Shown: piece after piece, positions 54,179 through 63,645 of the stretch
How the letters are laid out: each line of letters opens with the position of its first letter
Numbering within the stretch: position 1 is the first letter of the stretch
DNA from: Nostoc sp. GT001
GTDB taxonomy: Bacteria; Cyanobacteriota; Cyanobacteriia; Cyanobacteriales; Nostocaceae
Length of the DNA stretch: 64,000 nt
Direction of reading: 5' to 3'
NCBI RefSeq assembly: GCF_030382115.1
Contig: NZ_JAUDRJ010000003.1
Span: 1,962,496-2,026,495 of the forward strand
The notes under the pieces: generated by a model
Told to the model about the DNA's origin: nothing
Databases searched by the model: none
Seen by the model: the letters and a program-made list of their open reading frames with translations, nothing else
Position numbers and translations under genes: made by a program

Positions 54179-54317
54179 TGGGAGGCAGGAGGGGGCAGGG
54201 GGCAGAGGGGCAAAGGGGAAAGACTTACTGCAACTTCTTTCTTGCTCCTCTGCTCCCCTGCTCCCCTGCTTTCTAGTATCAACGAGATCATAAGTGCTTA
54301 ATTCAGGCAGCGCGTTT

Positions 54318-54998
54318 TCACTTAACCGTGCGGTAATGTAAAAACAAATCACTTCCAACCTGACGAGTTTCTATGAGTTGGAGATGAGGAGCAACATCGG
54401 GAAGAAAACCCTCTCCCTCCACTGGGCTAGGGGCGTGCTTTCCTCCAAAAATGACCGGCCAAATGGTCAACCACCAATCGTCAATTCGTCCTGCCTTGAC
54501 TAGAGCAGCTGTTAAAGAGCCACCTCCCAAAGCAACGATTTTGCGAATACCCCGCTCTGCCATCAAGGTGTAGGCTCGATCCCAGTCCAGGTCTGTATCT
54601 CCCAAATCAATTAACTCAGCCAGTTTTTGCAAAGTTGTTGTATCAGAACTGCGCTCTAAAGCAGTCCGTGTGGTAAATATCCATCGCTCAATGTCCTGAC
54701 TCAAAAAAGGCAAGTCCGGCGATAGGTCAAGAGAACCTGAAACAACGCAAGTAATCGGCTGAGGAGACTGACCCCGAACCTCACGTGCTGCCAACAATTC
54801 GCGATCGCTAATTGCAAAGGTTCCCCCCTCAGCCCGAATTGTCCCTGCTCCTACCAGGATTAGATCGGCAAGAGAGACTTGATATTCCAGGTGTGCATAA
54901 TCGACTACATTAGGTTCACGGGGCGCTTTCGGATCTACGGCACTAATTTTTCCATCGGCCGTCATGGCAAGAACCAAAGTTGTTTGGATAGCTGACAT
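54318..54998 (-). CDS. RibD C-terminal/dihydrofolate-reductase-like protein (pyrimidine reductase type), 226 aa
   Basis: Fold landmarks: TLVLAMTADGKIS (start), LEYQVSLADLILVGAGTIRAE (about 37-57), PITCVVSGSLDLSP, GIRKIVALGGGSLTAALVKAGRIDDWWLTIWPVIFGGKHAPSP (about 149-191) and the final LFLHYRTV. This matches the RibD reductase domain, using NADPH, but without the deaminase domain of RibD. It may act in riboflavin or another pteridine pathway. The GGGS glycine motif for cofactor is intact. Stand-alone gene. Confidence 0.85.
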   Translation of the reverse strand: MSAIQTTLVLAMTADGKISAVDPKAPREPNVVDYAHLEYQVSLADLILVGAGTIRAEGGTFAISDRELLAAREVRGQSPQPITCVVSGSLDLSPDLPFLSQDIERWIFTTRTALERSSDTTTLQKLAELIDLGDTDLDWDRAYTLMAERGIRKIVALGGGSLTAALVKAGRIDDWWLTIWPVIFGGKHAPSPVEGEGFLPDVAPHLQLIETRQVGSDLFLHYRTVK

Positions 54999-55070
54999 GA
55001 TTATGTTGTAACGATTCTTTATAATTTTACCTTTTTGAAGCCCCTCAATACTTTAGAGTAGACATCTTGC

Positions 55071-55140
55071 AAGTGTAGATAATTGGTTTTTCAAGACGCG
55101 ATAAATCACGTCTCTACATCTGGGTTTTGGTATTGGATTT
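55071..55140 (+). repeat. Dispersed palindromic repeat, copy 5
   Basis: AGACGCGATAAATCACGTCT at 55094-55113, left flank GTGTAGATAATTGGTTTTTC and right flank CTACATCTGGGTTTTGG, matching copy 2 over about 60 bases. The rest of the 290-base gap upstream of the old yellow enzyme stop is unremarkable. Confidence 0.75.
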
Positions 55141-55288
55141 GGGCATTATTAAATATCAACCCAAATCCCTACACGGAAGCACTTTGTACTTATTTCCACA
55201 CCCTGCGTGACATTCTGGCGTAAGTGTTTACGTCGTAGAAATCGCTTTAAGTTGTCACCAATATACAGAGCATAGGAGCAAGGAAAGC

Positions 55289-56356
55289 TTACAGCCAAGC
55301 GCGATCGTATTGAACAGGCCAGAGTTTATCGTGTCCCAGTTGTTTGGCTGCCAGATGTGGCCAGTAAGGATTGCGGAGTAGTTCACGTCCTAACAGGACT
55401 ATATCAGCGACTTCTGTACGAATAATCTCGTCAGCTTGTTCAGGGGATGTAATTAAGCCCACGGCTCCTGTCTGAATATTAGCTTCGCGGCGGATGCGTT
55501 CGGCAAACTGAGTCTGATAACCAGGTTTAATTGGGATATGAACGCCCGGTATGATACCGCCTGATGAAGTGTCGATCAGATCCACTCCTAAAGACTTGAG
55601 TTTGTCACTTAAAACGATACTTTGATCTATGTCCCAGCCATTGTCTACCCAATCGGTGGCGGAAATGCGTACCCAGAGTGGATGTGTTTGAGGCCAAACC
55701 TCTCGGACTGCTTGAACTACTTCTTTGAGCAGACGAGTCCGGTTTTCAAAGCTGCCACCATAATCATCTTGACGGTGGTTAGAAAGAGGTGAAAGAAATT
55801 GGTGCAGTAGATAACCGTGGGCAGCATGGATTTCCACTACCTTGAAACCAGCTTCTAGAGAACGTTTGGCAGCTTGAACAAAGGCGTCAATAATTTCTTG
55901 AATTCCCTCAAGATTTAGGGCTTCTGGAACTGGGCTATCTTGGCTAAAAGCGATCGCACTACTCGAAACTAAGGGCCGCCAACCTTCCTGAGATTCATCT
56001 AGTGCTTTGCCTCCTTTACTCGGTTTGGCAGTGCTGGCTTTTCTACCTGCATGAGCAAGTTGAATACCTGCAACAGCCCCAAAGTTATGAATTAATGCCA
56101 CAGTCTTGGCTAAAGTTTCGATATGTGAATCTGACCAAATTCCCAAATCTTGCGGGCTAATCCGTCCACGTGGCTCTACAGCTGCCGCCTCTGTGAACAC
56201 TATACCTGCACCGCCAACTGCGCGAGAAGCTAGATGAATAACGTGCCAATCATTAGCATATCCATTTGTACTGGAATATTGACACATCGGTGAAACGGCG
56301 ATGCGGTTGCGAAAAACAACTTCACGAATCTTGAATGGTTCAAATAGATGTGCCAT
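55289..56356 (-). CDS. NADH:flavin oxidoreductase / old yellow enzyme (YqjM/NamA type), 355 aa
   Basis: FMN-binding TIM barrel: LFEPFKIREVVFRNRIAVSPMCQYSSTNGYANDWHVIHLASRAVGGAGIVFTEAAAVEPRGRISPQDLGIW, IQLAHAGRKAS, VVEIHAAHGYLLHQFLSPLSNHRQDDYGGSFENRTRLLKEVV and ADIVLLGRELLRNPYWP. The MCQYS Cys and the HAAHGYL substrate His pair are of the thermophilic-like/YqjM class, which reduces activated C=C bonds of enones. Complete. It stands alone. Confidence 0.93.
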   Translation of the reverse strand: MAHLFEPFKIREVVFRNRIAVSPMCQYSSTNGYANDWHVIHLASRAVGGAGIVFTEAAAVEPRGRISPQDLGIWSDSHIETLAKTVALIHNFGAVAGIQLAHAGRKASTAKPSKGGKALDESQEGWRPLVSSSAIAFSQDSPVPEALNLEGIQEIIDAFVQAAKRSLEAGFKVVEIHAAHGYLLHQFLSPLSNHRQDDYGGSFENRTRLLKEVVQAVREVWPQTHPLWVRISATDWVDNGWDIDQSIVLSDKLKSLGVDLIDTSSGGIIPGVHIPIKPGYQTQFAERIRREANIQTGAVGLITSPEQADEIIRTEVADIVLLGRELLRNPYWPHLAAKQLGHDKLWPVQYDRAWL

Positions 56357-56502
56357 TAATATTGATTCCTTCTCTTGCTACGAAAAATAAATTTGGGAGG
56401 GATTTGCAGCATGAATTCGATTTCGCATTATTTTGCATTAATTAAATAGAGAAGTCAAAATTCAGAATGCAATCAGTGGGAAATTTAGACCCACCACTTT
56501 AT

Positions 56503-56537
56503 AGTCTCCCAGCAAAGTTTGAATTTGCTGGGAGACT
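56503..56537. repeat. 14-bp perfect hairpin
   Basis: AGTCTCCCAGCAAA (56503-56516) and TTTGCTGGGAGACT (56524-56537) with a 7-base loop, no T-tract. It lies in the 319-base gap between the old yellow enzyme and a small protein; a GC-rich dispersed motif (GACGCTCGCGGACTCGCTAC) follows at about 56615-56637. Confidence 0.7.
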
Positions 56538-56675
56538 TAAACCCTTACTCTCAGCGCCTAATTTACCGCCGTAGGTATCACAGTAGTTCTTGAGTAGGGT
56601 AGTATTTCTCCAGCCGACGCTCGCGGACTCGCTACCGCTACGCTATCCTGCCCTACGCAAGAACTGCCTCTTTTG

Positions 56676-56882
56676 TTAAATATTTGTTGAATGACTAGAG
56701 TCATCATAGAGATTTGGATAAATAGATCGATTGTCAGGTTTTTGAGACTGCAATTCCCAGATATCGCGTTTTCCCAGTTCTTGATCCACTAATAACTGTA
56801 GATGATCTGGTAATTTAGTTGTTTGCCAAATTGACCAAATTTCTTCACCAAATAATTCTTTTTCAATTTTTCCAGAAAACAT
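56676..56882 (-). CDS. Hypothetical small protein, 68 aa
   Basis: Start chosen at the ATG at 56882 because GGAGG stands 7 bases upstream. Sequence MFSGKIEKELFGEEIWSIWQTTKLPDHLQLLVDQELGKRDIWELQ then a polar tail. Two amphipathic helices with Trp residues; no membrane segment and no motif that I recognise. The good ribosome binding site and the protein-like composition support it as real. Confidence 0.55.
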   Translation of the reverse strand: MFSGKIEKELFGEEIWSIWQTTKLPDHLQLLVDQELGKRDIWELQSQKPDNRSIYPNLYDDSSHSTNI

Positions 56883-57556
56883 GATTTTACCTCCACGAAT
56901 CTTCAATTTTAAGTTTAGTAACTCCTAATTTAGGAAAGACAAAGTAACAAAATTGTCATTCTTCATTCTTTCGCTATCTTTAAAATACAGGTGCTATTCG
57001 CCCTTAATGCTGCTTGTTAAGAAAATCTCCAACTTCAGACCACCTATGACTAGTACATCAGTCTCTAAATTCAGTTGCGAAGTCGAACTATTGCCTGACT
57101 CAGATTGATATGCACTCACGATTACATCTCCTAAAAAGTTTACTTGGCACTAAATTTTGAGTTTATTGGCTAACCCACCTAATTTTCTGATAAACTACGG
57201 TATATTTACCAATTTATAGTATTATGTATTTATGAGATTTGCATAGATTGCCCTAAAAAACAAGAGGCTATTAAAATTTATTGATATTACTCTTTAATAA
57301 AATGCAGTCTGTGGTGAAAAATTTCTCCAAAAAGTAAAGGAGAAGAACTATACTTGTCCTCAATGGCTAAAATAACAAGTTCTGCGTCGAACAGGAGTTA
57401 GATAAGACAGGGCAAAACTTTTAGCTTAACAAGCCTGCTATGCATATTATAATTATGTAAAGTACGTATTAGACTTTGGACAAAAAAGTGTTCGCGTATA
57501 GTTTACGCGAACAAAACTCATCATTAATCTTGCTTATAGTTTTCTGCACAAAAGAA
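56883..57556. other. Intergenic region, about 670 bases
   Basis: AT-rich, no gene. A perfect hairpin TGTTCGCGTA/TACGCGAACA with a 5-base loop lies at 57489-57513. Nothing else stands out. Confidence 0.5.
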
Positions 57557-57592
57557 TTGAGCAACGGGATTATCTACAATCTCGTTGCTCAA
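57557..57592 (-). terminator. Terminator of the 393-aa protein gene
   Basis: On the minus strand TTGAGCAACGAGAT pairs with ATCCCGTTGCTCAA (one G-T pair), 8-base loop, followed by TTCTTTTG. It begins right at the stop codon. Confidence 0.7.
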
Positions 57593-58774
57593 TTAAAACT
57601 TAACGAAATAAGTATTTGTTGGTAATGTTTGGGCAGTTCCTACATTTGTAGCCAAGTCATTTCTTTTATTATCTGTTTTGATTACTGCAAACTTATCAGT
57701 AAATAGCAATACTTCACCATTTCCCGGTGTTACCCAAGCGTGGCGAGTCATTAGGTTTTTGGAGACAACTAAAAGAGATGCATCTCCGCGGTAAGCCGAG
57801 ATACGTTTACCCATGAAGGTTTGATTATCTCTATTGGCGATCGCATAAGCAGCAGAGGAACCCACAAAAATTGTATTGCCATTTGAGTAAATAGTTTTAG
57901 GGAAATTGCTAGCACCGTCTCCCATCCCCGCAGTTGTAGGCCTTCTTGGAACACTTAACTGTCCACGCTCGACAGTAAAATTAGTCAGATTAACAGTTCC
58001 TATATATACTTTTGTTTCGTCACGAGTCTGTGCAGCATTGGTATAAGTGTCTGTGGTGATCAAAGTCTTTGTTAATAAGTCTTTGCCATTCCACCTGTAG
58101 ATTGAGTTACCCCCATAAACTGAACCGAGGACATAAAGCTTGTCTTCAAAAATTTGTAATCGGTTAAGTCTTGTGTCTGCCATGTCGTGAGCAAGATCGG
58201 CAGAATTGTAGCCCCAAAGCTTGCCTTGGTTATTTCCTGCTAAATTTGCCAAAGCAAATATTTTTGCTCCGTCGAAAACCATTCGGTAAAGAAAAGCTAT
58301 CTGGACGGGAATACCTAACCTCTTTTGTTGTTGGTAGCCACTAGTGTAGAGATACCCGTTTTTATACTCAAAATCCATGACCTCAGTTACGCCATAACTC
58401 TGTTTGGCTTTAAAGTTGAGGTTTTTGTCATAAATTGATAAAGTATTTGCAGACTGGTAAATAATCCAATTTTGCAAAAATTTAACTCGTGTTTTTGAAT
58501 TAGCTGTGTTGCTAACTATTTTTTGCCTAGTTCCGTCAGTTTTTAGTTTTACTAATCCCGTTGGAACAGCTAAGACATAAGTTTTGCCATCAATTGCTAC
58601 AATGTCACGAGCATCGTAATTAGAGTTTGGGATTAGTTTTTTCGTCCCATTACTTTCTACTTCCCATACACCTTCAGTATTGATGACCGCAACTTTGCTG
58701 CCGTTAGTGCAAGCTGCTCTTGGCGAAGAAATATTAAGATATGTAGCTAAAGCGGGGGTAGAATAATCAAACAT
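57593..58774 (-). CDS. Hypothetical beta-rich (propeller-like) protein, 393 aa
   Basis: Not recognised by name. I use the ATG at 58774 (MFDYSTPALATYLN); a TTG at 58786 is in frame. The protein is a run of short beta strands with repeated patterns such as GSKVAVINTEGVWEVESNGTKKLI, DIVAIDGKTYVLAVPTGLVKLKTDGTRQKIV, WIIYQSANTLSIYDKNLNFKAKQSYG, KIFALANLAGNNQGKLWGYNSADL, KLYVLGSVYGGNSIYRWNGKDLL, about 45 residues per unit. That suggests six to eight blades of a beta-propeller. No signal peptide or catalytic motif. It ends with its own terminator, so it is a single-gene unit. Confidence 0.65.
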   Translation of the reverse strand: MFDYSTPALATYLNISSPRAACTNGSKVAVINTEGVWEVESNGTKKLIPNSNYDARDIVAIDGKTYVLAVPTGLVKLKTDGTRQKIVSNTANSKTRVKFLQNWIIYQSANTLSIYDKNLNFKAKQSYGVTEVMDFEYKNGYLYTSGYQQQKRLGIPVQIAFLYRMVFDGAKIFALANLAGNNQGKLWGYNSADLAHDMADTRLNRLQIFEDKLYVLGSVYGGNSIYRWNGKDLLTKTLITTDTYTNAAQTRDETKVYIGTVNLTNFTVERGQLSVPRRPTTAGMGDGASNFPKTIYSNGNTIFVGSSAAYAIANRDNQTFMGKRISAYRGDASLLVVSKNLMTRHAWVTPGNGEVLLFTDKFAVIKTDNKRNDLATNVGTAQTLPTNTYFVKF

Positions 58775-59048
58775 TGTACAGTCCAAATGAAGTTGACTGA
58801 AAAATATTGGCGCTCAATTAAGAAAAGAATTTTGGAAGTTTTTGCGCGTTTTTAAGCTAAACTCGTCTTCAAAAGTGCAGAAAATATCGGCTACGGTAAA
58901 CTCAAACTCAAAGGTTGAGTAATCCGCAAAATATGCATATCTGCAAACATCGGTAAAATTAGAATTGAGTTGTTTGTGGTTATGTCGTAGCGATAACCTG
59001 TTAATTGAGGGAAAGTAACTTCAATTAATTTGCCTCTCTGGCTGCTTT

Positions 59049-59297
59049 CTAATTCGACAAATACTTCACCGACACTTTCTGCCCCAGTTCACCCATATCC
59101 TTTAACATTCCCTCAATCTTTTGCATAGCTAGAGATGAAGGTTTGGCATGTCCTTTCTCCCAACGGTTTACCGTCGAATAAGTTATACCTAAAGATGCTG
59201 CAAACTGTTCTTGGGTAAGACTAGTTGTGCCACAAAGTTCACGGATGAACTTTCTAACTTCCGGTTGCTTGATTAGCAAAGGTTTCTTAATTGTCAT
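59049..59297 (-). CDS. Helix-turn-helix (XRE family) regulator, 82 aa
   Basis: One HTH domain: VRKFIRELCGTTSLTQEQFAASLGITYSTVNRWEKGHAKPSSLAMQKIEGMLKDMG (about residues 14-68). The LTQEQFAASLGITYSTVNRWEKGHAKPS core is classical Cro/C1 type. It may be the antitoxin-like partner of nothing visible nearby; no toxin gene is adjacent. DNA binding is likely, targets unknown. Confidence 0.82.
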   Translation of the reverse strand: MTIKKPLLIKQPEVRKFIRELCGTTSLTQEQFAASLGITYSTVNRWEKGHAKPSSLAMQKIEGMLKDMGELGQKVSVKYLSN

Positions 59298-59609
59298 TTA
59301 GCTAAGAACGCACCTGTTAATCTGGCGAGTGATATGTATTCCGCTACATCCTATTGGGGCTAATGCTGAATTGATAGGCGAAAATATACTAGAGTTTTTA
59401 TACTTTCTTGATTTGCTAACCAAGTAATTACACGTCCGTAGATACGGTATTTCCTAATGAAACTCCCAAGGAATCAATTACGCAACTAAATAAGCATCCT
59501 GTTGTCAAGAAGCAGTTAAAATCAATATTTGTTGAAGAAGAAGTCAGAATTCAGAATTCAGAATGGGCTAAACGCCCCGCTACCGCTAACAGGAGTCAGA
59601 ATCAGGCTA
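59298..59609. other. Intergenic region, 312 bases
   Basis: No gene. Contains ATTCAGAATTCAGAATGGG tandem-type repeats at about 59545-59565 and a short GC-rich dispersed motif (CTAAACGCCCCGCTACCGCT). Confidence 0.45.
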
Positions 59610-60074
59610 TTACCATTGTGAAAATGGGTATTTTACTAAATTGCTGTTAAAGTATCTGGAGTCATCAGAAACTTCTTGTCCAATCCAGGTTGGTAATTCA
59701 AATTGCTGATTTTCATCAGTGAGTTCAACTTCTGCTAATATCAGTCCTTTATTAACACCATCAAACTCATCTATTTCCCAAATCAAACCACCAGACTCTA
59801 TTTTATATCTGGTTTTTTCTATAAAGGGACGTTGACATAATGTCTCAAGTATTTCTTGAGCATCTTTAACAGGAATAGGATATTCAAACTCTAATCTCGA
59901 ATATTTAATATTGGGGCCTTTAATAGTCAAATAACTTTTTTCCCCTACTATACGTATACGTACAGTTGCTTTGTCTTGTGTAGCAATGTATCCTTGACGA
60001 TATACACTACCTTCAGCTAATCCTCTCCAGCTATCTCCTCTCACTAAATATTTCCGCTCTATTTCTTTCGCCAT
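59610..60074 (-). CDS. CYTH domain protein (class IV adenylate cyclase/thiamine triphosphatase-like), 154 aa
   Basis: Start at the ATG at 60074 gives the canonical CYTH beginning MAKEIERKYLVRGDSW (ExExK). Further landmarks: YRQGYIATQDKATVRIRIVGEKSYLTIKG, SRLEFEYPIPVKDAQEIL, FIEKTRYKI, LIWEIDEFDGVNKGLILAEVEL and SQW end. Charged tunnel residues (Glu, Lys, Arg) are all present. Members act as inorganic triphosphatases. A TTG at 60086 is in frame but not favoured. Confidence 0.92.
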   Translation of the reverse strand: MAKEIERKYLVRGDSWRGLAEGSVYRQGYIATQDKATVRIRIVGEKSYLTIKGPNIKYSRLEFEYPIPVKDAQEILETLCQRPFIEKTRYKIESGGLIWEIDEFDGVNKGLILAEVELTDENQQFELPTWIGQEVSDDSRYFNSNLVKYPFSQW

Positions 60075-60397
60075 TTTATTTACCAAATTATTTGCTTTTT
60101 TATATCACAAATAATCTAGCAATCTTAAATCTTTTCACAAAAATATGTGTGTAATTATTACAAATTAGAGTGAAGTTGTTGAAGTATTGATATTGACTAA
60201 TTGATAATTAGCGATCGCTTCTACTATAGTACGATAATTTATATCCTGATGACGATTTGATGCTATCTGCACTGAGCAATTGCAACTAGCAGTAAATTCG
60301 TCATTTTTATCCCACTTATTTAAAGGTGCAGTGAATTGACAAGACTGTTAATACTCCATACCTATGTTCAATCACTAGCACTGAATTCAAACATTTG
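60075..60397. other. Intergenic region, 323 bases
   Basis: AT-rich, one HIP1 site (about 60211). No gene or structured element is evident. Confidence 0.45.
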
Positions 60398-61084
60398 TTA
60401 TATATAAGAACTCACCAAATTTTCTTGTTTAATTTGTTCTTTTGCTAAAGCCAATGCTAGATGAGCATTTTTAAACTTTGTTTCATCTGTAAATTTATGC
60501 TCAAAATTCTTTAAATAAGCTTCTAAATACCGAATACGTAAGTGTGGGTCGGCCGGATTCTGAAGAAAGGGGAGGTCAGCTTCAACCATGAACCGGATAG
60601 CCAACAAGGGGATAGGGCTACGAAGTGGACGGAATTTTGGGTTGTGTAGACCAGGACAGTCATTACGTTTATGAAATTCTCCGATCATCAGTCCTGACTC
60701 AACAAACAAAGGTTTAAGTTTTTGTTGGACACTATCTATTACTTTAGAAGCGTCTTCTATATGGATGTCAGGAAAAATAAGTAAAAAAGCTTTATTCATT
60801 GCTAATGTCTGCTCTTTAGCATCTATTTGCAGAAATATATCTCGATACCGTCCAACAATCTCTTCTAATTGTTCTGGATACAAATCTTTTGTATGAATAA
60901 CTGCTAGACGAATACTATTTGATTTGAGAGAGTAAGGTACAAAGGGGCAAACTGCGCCGGGTCTACCTAAGTTAGGATGAGACCTTCCTAAAAAATTTTT
61001 CACCCACTCCATAATTTCAATTAAGGCAGAAAGGTCTTCATGTTGCTGGAGTTGTTCAATTTCACGAGTTGTATAGAGTTGCAT
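60398..61084 (-). CDS. Conserved cyanobacterial protein of unknown function, 228 aa
   Basis: Soluble protein with conserved-looking segments: WVKNFLGRSHPNLGRPGAVCPFVPYSLKSNSIRLAVIH (about residues 27-64), QTLAMNKAFLLIFPDI, SGLMIGEFHKRNDCPGLHNPKFRPLRSPIPLLAIRFMVEADLPFL and NPADPHLRIRYLEAYLKNF. HPxLGRxGxVCPFVP and RNDCPGLHNPxFRPLRSPxPLLAIR look family-defining and contain Cys and His that could bind a metal or heme. It could be the DUF6875 family (from memory, uncertain). Function is not known to me. Confidence 0.7.
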   Translation of the reverse strand: MQLYTTREIEQLQQHEDLSALIEIMEWVKNFLGRSHPNLGRPGAVCPFVPYSLKSNSIRLAVIHTKDLYPEQLEEIVGRYRDIFLQIDAKEQTLAMNKAFLLIFPDIHIEDASKVIDSVQQKLKPLFVESGLMIGEFHKRNDCPGLHNPKFRPLRSPIPLLAIRFMVEADLPFLQNPADPHLRIRYLEAYLKNFEHKFTDETKFKNAHLALALAKEQIKQENLVSSYI

Positions 61085-61995
61085 AGGCTTGAGTGAAATG
61101 AAATAATTGTTTAATTCTGAATCCCAAATTAGTTTTACCTACAGATATATTGCAAAACTAATTATTTAAGTAAATAAAACAAGCCCTTTGTTGTTGATTT
61201 TTGGTTTATCTGTGGCTTGCAGAAGATAACAACGATCTCCCATTTGGTTTCGTGAACTTAAAATAAGTTACCTCAATACATACACAAACATATTTCGCAT
61301 CAAATAACTTGTTTTCATTTGTTTTGAAATTAGTTTGTAATATGTTAGCTTCAGAAGTAATATTTGAATCTTGAAACACGTGTAGGGCGTGCTACGCTTT
61401 GTTAACACACCCTACAATTGCTTGACAGATTTTTTCAAAAACAATTTACGATTTCTATAGTATACGTATGTATCATCATTATTCGGCATCTGCTCCTAGT
61501 TTTTTACACTCTTAAGCTTCTGTTATTTTTATGAACACATTATAAATTTTATGTGTAAATAGTTATTTTTACTGTAAAAATTTGGTGTAGATTCAACAGC
61601 AAGTTTAGGGTTACTATCAAGGTAATATACTTGTAGTAAGTAAAAAGTTTACATAGAATTGGTATAAGGCTAATTATATAAGCTGTATATTAATCACAGC
61701 ATATTTGGTTTAAAAATAAAAATCAAAGGGGAAGGCAGAATCAGCGGCGACTTCTACCGTTTATATCCCTATTCTTAAGTAAGCTACTCACAAAATTAAA
61801 TATTTTAGGACTTACAGTACTATACCAATTACCCATAATATGCATTGAGTCAAATTTATATTTTAGGTGCTGATTGCAACCCCGATTTTGCTGCATATTT
61901 ACTGTTTTGGGTGTTAGACATGGCTCCAAAGCCCAAAATTAGTATAGTCAATATGTATGATACGTAAGTCCTATATTTGTTTAATTGGAAGTCTC
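61085..61995. other. Intergenic region, about 910 bases
   Basis: Mostly AT-rich with no gene. At 61381-61414 is an inverted repeat, TGTAGGGCGTGCTACG / TTAACACACCCTACA, of a type often dispersed in Nostoc. A 62-codon open frame on the minus strand (61741-61929) lacks any domain or ribosome binding site. Confidence 0.5.
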
Positions 61996-63645
61996 TTATT
62001 TCTCAACAAATTCTTTCACCACTGCCATAGCATCAGGCGGAATCTGCGTAATTAGACGGAATGGAAATGCGGCAGTTGAAGCAAACTGAGCATAGTCTGG
62101 TGTCAGGAAGATAGCATAGTTTTTAGCTTCTGGAGTCATCTGGAAAGCAAAGGCCAAGGTTAGAGCTTTAACGTACTTGCGAACATCTGCTGCTTGTTCA
62201 CCGACAACTTCACCGCCACTAATCGGTGTATTTGGTTGTCCGATCTGATCTAATGTGGTGCTGGGGTCTTTGACACTGAGATGAGTACCCCCAATTATAC
62301 CAACTAGCGATTTTGGGGATGGGATTTTTTCAAATCCGACAATTTGTTCAGTTAAAGCTGGGGTGGTTTTATCGGCGGAACCTGCTAACACGATGGTAGG
62401 AACTTGTATTTTAGTTAACCCAGTTTCGCCAAAAATCAGAGAAGTTGTCGGATTGAAAGCGATCGCTTGTTTGATTCTGGGATCTCGTAGTTGATAGCTA
62501 TTTTCTGGTAGTTCTTGAGCGATGCACTGCATATTTTCTCCCAAACTCAAGATAGTCAGGTTCTTTTTACAGCGTTGTTTGAGACGTTCTAGTTGTAACT
62601 CGGCTCCAGCAAGCGCTAAAGCTGTACCACCACCAAAAGAATAGCCAACAACCATCGCGTTTGTAGTTGCAAGTTTCCCTTGCAGGGGATGATTAGCTGT
62701 TTGGTTGAGTTTTGCTAATTCGTCGAGGACAAAACTAATATCTTGAGGGCGATTTAAAAACTCTTGAGGCTTCATAACTCTGGTTTTGCCTTGTAATGCT
62801 AAATCAATATTTGCCGCATTACTACCGGGATGTTCTAAAGCTGCTACTACATAACCGTGGGATGCTAAATGTTCTGCTAAGTAACGCAAGTCCGTGCGGA
62901 CTGACGCGAAACCGTGAGAAAAGACAATTACGGGTTTGTCGGGAGTTGCAGCAGTTGACCAGTAAATATCAACTGGAATTTTGCGGTCGCGCTTTTGATC
63001 GTTCAGATTTAAGTTGAGTATTTTTACTTGGGCGCTTCCTGGTTGGCTGGGATCAAAAGGGAAAGCAATCTGCGGTGTTCTCGGATGTGCTGTTATGGGG
63101 TCGAGTTGGGGAGCGATCGCTAACATGAATTGCTGGGTACGCCAAAAAGCTGTATTTAAATTCCCTGCAACAGCGAAAGCCTTTGGCAAATCAATTTCTA
63201 AGCGTTTACTGGGATAAGCAGCAATAAAACTCAGTATAGAAAGACCTTGCGGTGCAGTAGAACCTAATACCAATCCTGCCCTCAGTGCTTGTACCCCAGC
63301 TTTGTCTTTTCGGGCTAAGGCTGTAGCGAAGTCACTGAGAATAGTTGTACCAATCTGCGTATTAATTAACCTATCAAGTGTGACAACATTCATAGGTATA
63401 TTCATGCCCAGCGCCCCCAAGAAGAAGCGGCGTTGTTCTTCAGATAAAGACTGTAAACTCCCAGGCAATTCCCCTGTTTTTACAGCCTTTTGCAACTCAG
63501 TAACAGAGATGGATTCTGTAAATAAACCGAAACGCATAACAACTGTGTCAGCTGCAATGGCCGAAGTATTTGTCCCGAACTGTGTAAGTGCGATGGCGCT
63601 AAAAAAACCTGCAACTGTCTTAAGACTTCTCCAACTTTTTCCCAT
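61996..63645 (-). CDS. Alpha/beta hydrolase with N-terminal DUF1400 domain, exported, 549 aa
   Basis: Signal peptide MGKSWRSLKTVAGFFSAIALTQFGTNTSAIA, cleaved before ADT. The DUF1400 domain (about 36-165; VVMRFGLFTESISVTELQKAVKTGELP) precedes an alpha/beta-hydrolase (about 240-500): VIVFSHGFASVRTDLRYLAEHLASHGYVVAALEHPGSNA, nucleophile elbow MVVGYSFGGGTALAL, VPTIVLAGSADKTTP (Asp) and GIIGGTHLSV (His). This is the usual cyanobacterial lipase/dienelactone-hydrolase-like pairing. It should act in the periplasm on an unknown ester. Confidence 0.9.
   Translation of the reverse strand: MGKSWRSLKTVAGFFSAIALTQFGTNTSAIAADTVVMRFGLFTESISVTELQKAVKTGELPGSLQSLSEEQRRFFLGALGMNIPMNVVTLDRLINTQIGTTILSDFATALARKDKAGVQALRAGLVLGSTAPQGLSILSFIAAYPSKRLEIDLPKAFAVAGNLNTAFWRTQQFMLAIAPQLDPITAHPRTPQIAFPFDPSQPGSAQVKILNLNLNDQKRDRKIPVDIYWSTAATPDKPVIVFSHGFASVRTDLRYLAEHLASHGYVVAALEHPGSNAANIDLALQGKTRVMKPQEFLNRPQDISFVLDELAKLNQTANHPLQGKLATTNAMVVGYSFGGGTALALAGAELQLERLKQRCKKNLTILSLGENMQCIAQELPENSYQLRDPRIKQAIAFNPTTSLIFGETGLTKIQVPTIVLAGSADKTTPALTEQIVGFEKIPSPKSLVGIIGGTHLSVKDPSTTLDQIGQPNTPISGGEVVGEQAADVRKYVKALTLAFAFQMTPEAKNYAIFLTPDYAQFASTAAFPFRLITQIPPDAMAVVKEFVEK

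Noticed and set aside
61741..61929. 62-codon minus-strand frame
   Set aside because: No domain, no ribosome binding site, AT-rich context.
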